From: a virus
Direction: 5' to 3' (one strand)
IMG/VR virus record: IMGVR_UViG_3300036835_000392
Span: 1-39,112 of that record
Length of the DNA stretch: 39,112 nucleotides
Position numbers and translations under genes: made by a program. The notes under the pieces were generated by a model. That model did no database searches. It was not told where the DNA came from and saw only the letters and a program-made list of their open reading frames with translations. Each line of letters starts with the position of its first letter. The first letter of the stretch is position 1. Below, one piece after another: positions 38,904-39,112 of the stretch.

Positions 38904-38979
38904 GTGGCGTGGACAATCAGTATCGATGCCGTAGCGTATCGAACGTGGATTGTCAATCCGCCACGTGACTAATTCACGT
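38904..38979. other. Nested palindrome, candidate attP or operator
   Basis: GTGGCG (38904-38909) and GACAATC (38912-38918) are mirrored by GATTGTC (38948-38954) and CGCCAC (38959-38964). Inner CGAT/ATCG (38924-38927, 38938-38941) shares the centre near 38933, giving a 61-base imperfect inverted repeat. ACGTGA/TCACGT (38963-38968, 38974-38979) forms a separate 17-base palindrome. A serine integrase attP is typically about 50 bp of imperfect inverted repeat close to int. An operator for the adjacent regulator is the alternative. Confidence 0.45.
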
Positions 38980-39004
38980 ATTCCTCACGAGAGTCTTAAC
39001 CTTG

Positions 39005-39112
39005 GGTGTTCTACAATCCTGGGCTTCATGGGGAGGCTGCGTGGGTGGTGGGTGTACCGACTACCGACAAGTACGCGACAAATTTCGAATGTGTCTGCTG
39101 TTGTCGTGCCGG
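39005..39112. repeat. Terminal direct repeat, right copy (108 bp)
   Basis: Exact copy of bases 13-120, running to the last base of the window. Joined through the repeat, the lysogeny module at 36606-38979 lies directly upstream of the early operon that begins near base 126, which is the usual arrangement of a temperate phage. Confidence 0.9.

Noticed and set aside
1-39112. tRNA or rRNA genes
   Set aside because: No cloverleaf with GTTC-A/G-ANNC and matching acceptor stems, and no rRNA-like sequence, was noticed. A tRNAscan run would be needed to exclude a diverged tRNA.

Overview
The window reads as an essentially complete temperate phage genome of about 39 kb. A 108-base direct repeat (13-120 and 39005-39112) closes the two ends, as expected for a circular or terminally redundant molecule. 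The DNA is GC-rich, packs genes tightly with 1-4 base stop/start overlaps, and uses many GTG starts. Host is an inference: Thr-Pro-rich secreted linkers, high GC and starts placed almost on top of -10 boxes suggest a high-GC bacterium such as a Chloroflexota or Actinomycetota member. No bacterial gene settles it.

Layout. (1) 126-5158, plus strand: early operon with small unknown proteins, a VRR-NUC nuclease, zinc-binding proteins, a secreted transglycosylase-like protein, a Bet/RecT annealase, a replication-initiator-like protein and an HNH protein. (2) 5160-25169: packaging and head genes. These are a small HTH protein (probable small terminase), large terminase, portal, a 2540-residue polyvalent virion protein, two further probable internal virion proteins, scaffold, and a major capsid gene split by a group I intron. 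(3) 25170-32863: connector, tail and fibre proteins, including Fn3-like, collagen-like and fibre-like proteins. No tape measure, tube or sheath gene is recognisable, and large ejection-type proteins lie between portal and capsid, so a short-tailed (podovirus-like) particle is likely. (4) 32835-34541: a lysis-like cassette with a C39-like cysteine peptidase, two small membrane proteins and a Pro/Thr-rich secreted protein. (5) 36459-34553, minus strand: operon of seven small unknown genes. (6) 36606-38862: lysogeny module with two XRE-type regulators flanking a large serine integrase, operator-like repeats, and a nested palindrome that could be attP.

The most unusual theme is homing elements in the head region. 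Two HNH genes sit between terminase and portal, an antisense LAGLIDADG gene splits off the start of a small gene, and a LAGLIDADG gene lies in the capsid intron. At three of these sites the neighbouring structural gene starts with sequence of unusual composition, or with a re-made start next to a leftover original start. This suggests the elements arrived together with recoded target sequence. A second theme is a shared 8-base operator-like word (GTGTTCTA) at the early promoter and the integrase promoter, with -10 boxes so close to start codons that transcripts are probably leaderless.

All domain assignments come from reading motifs by eye. No database search was run.
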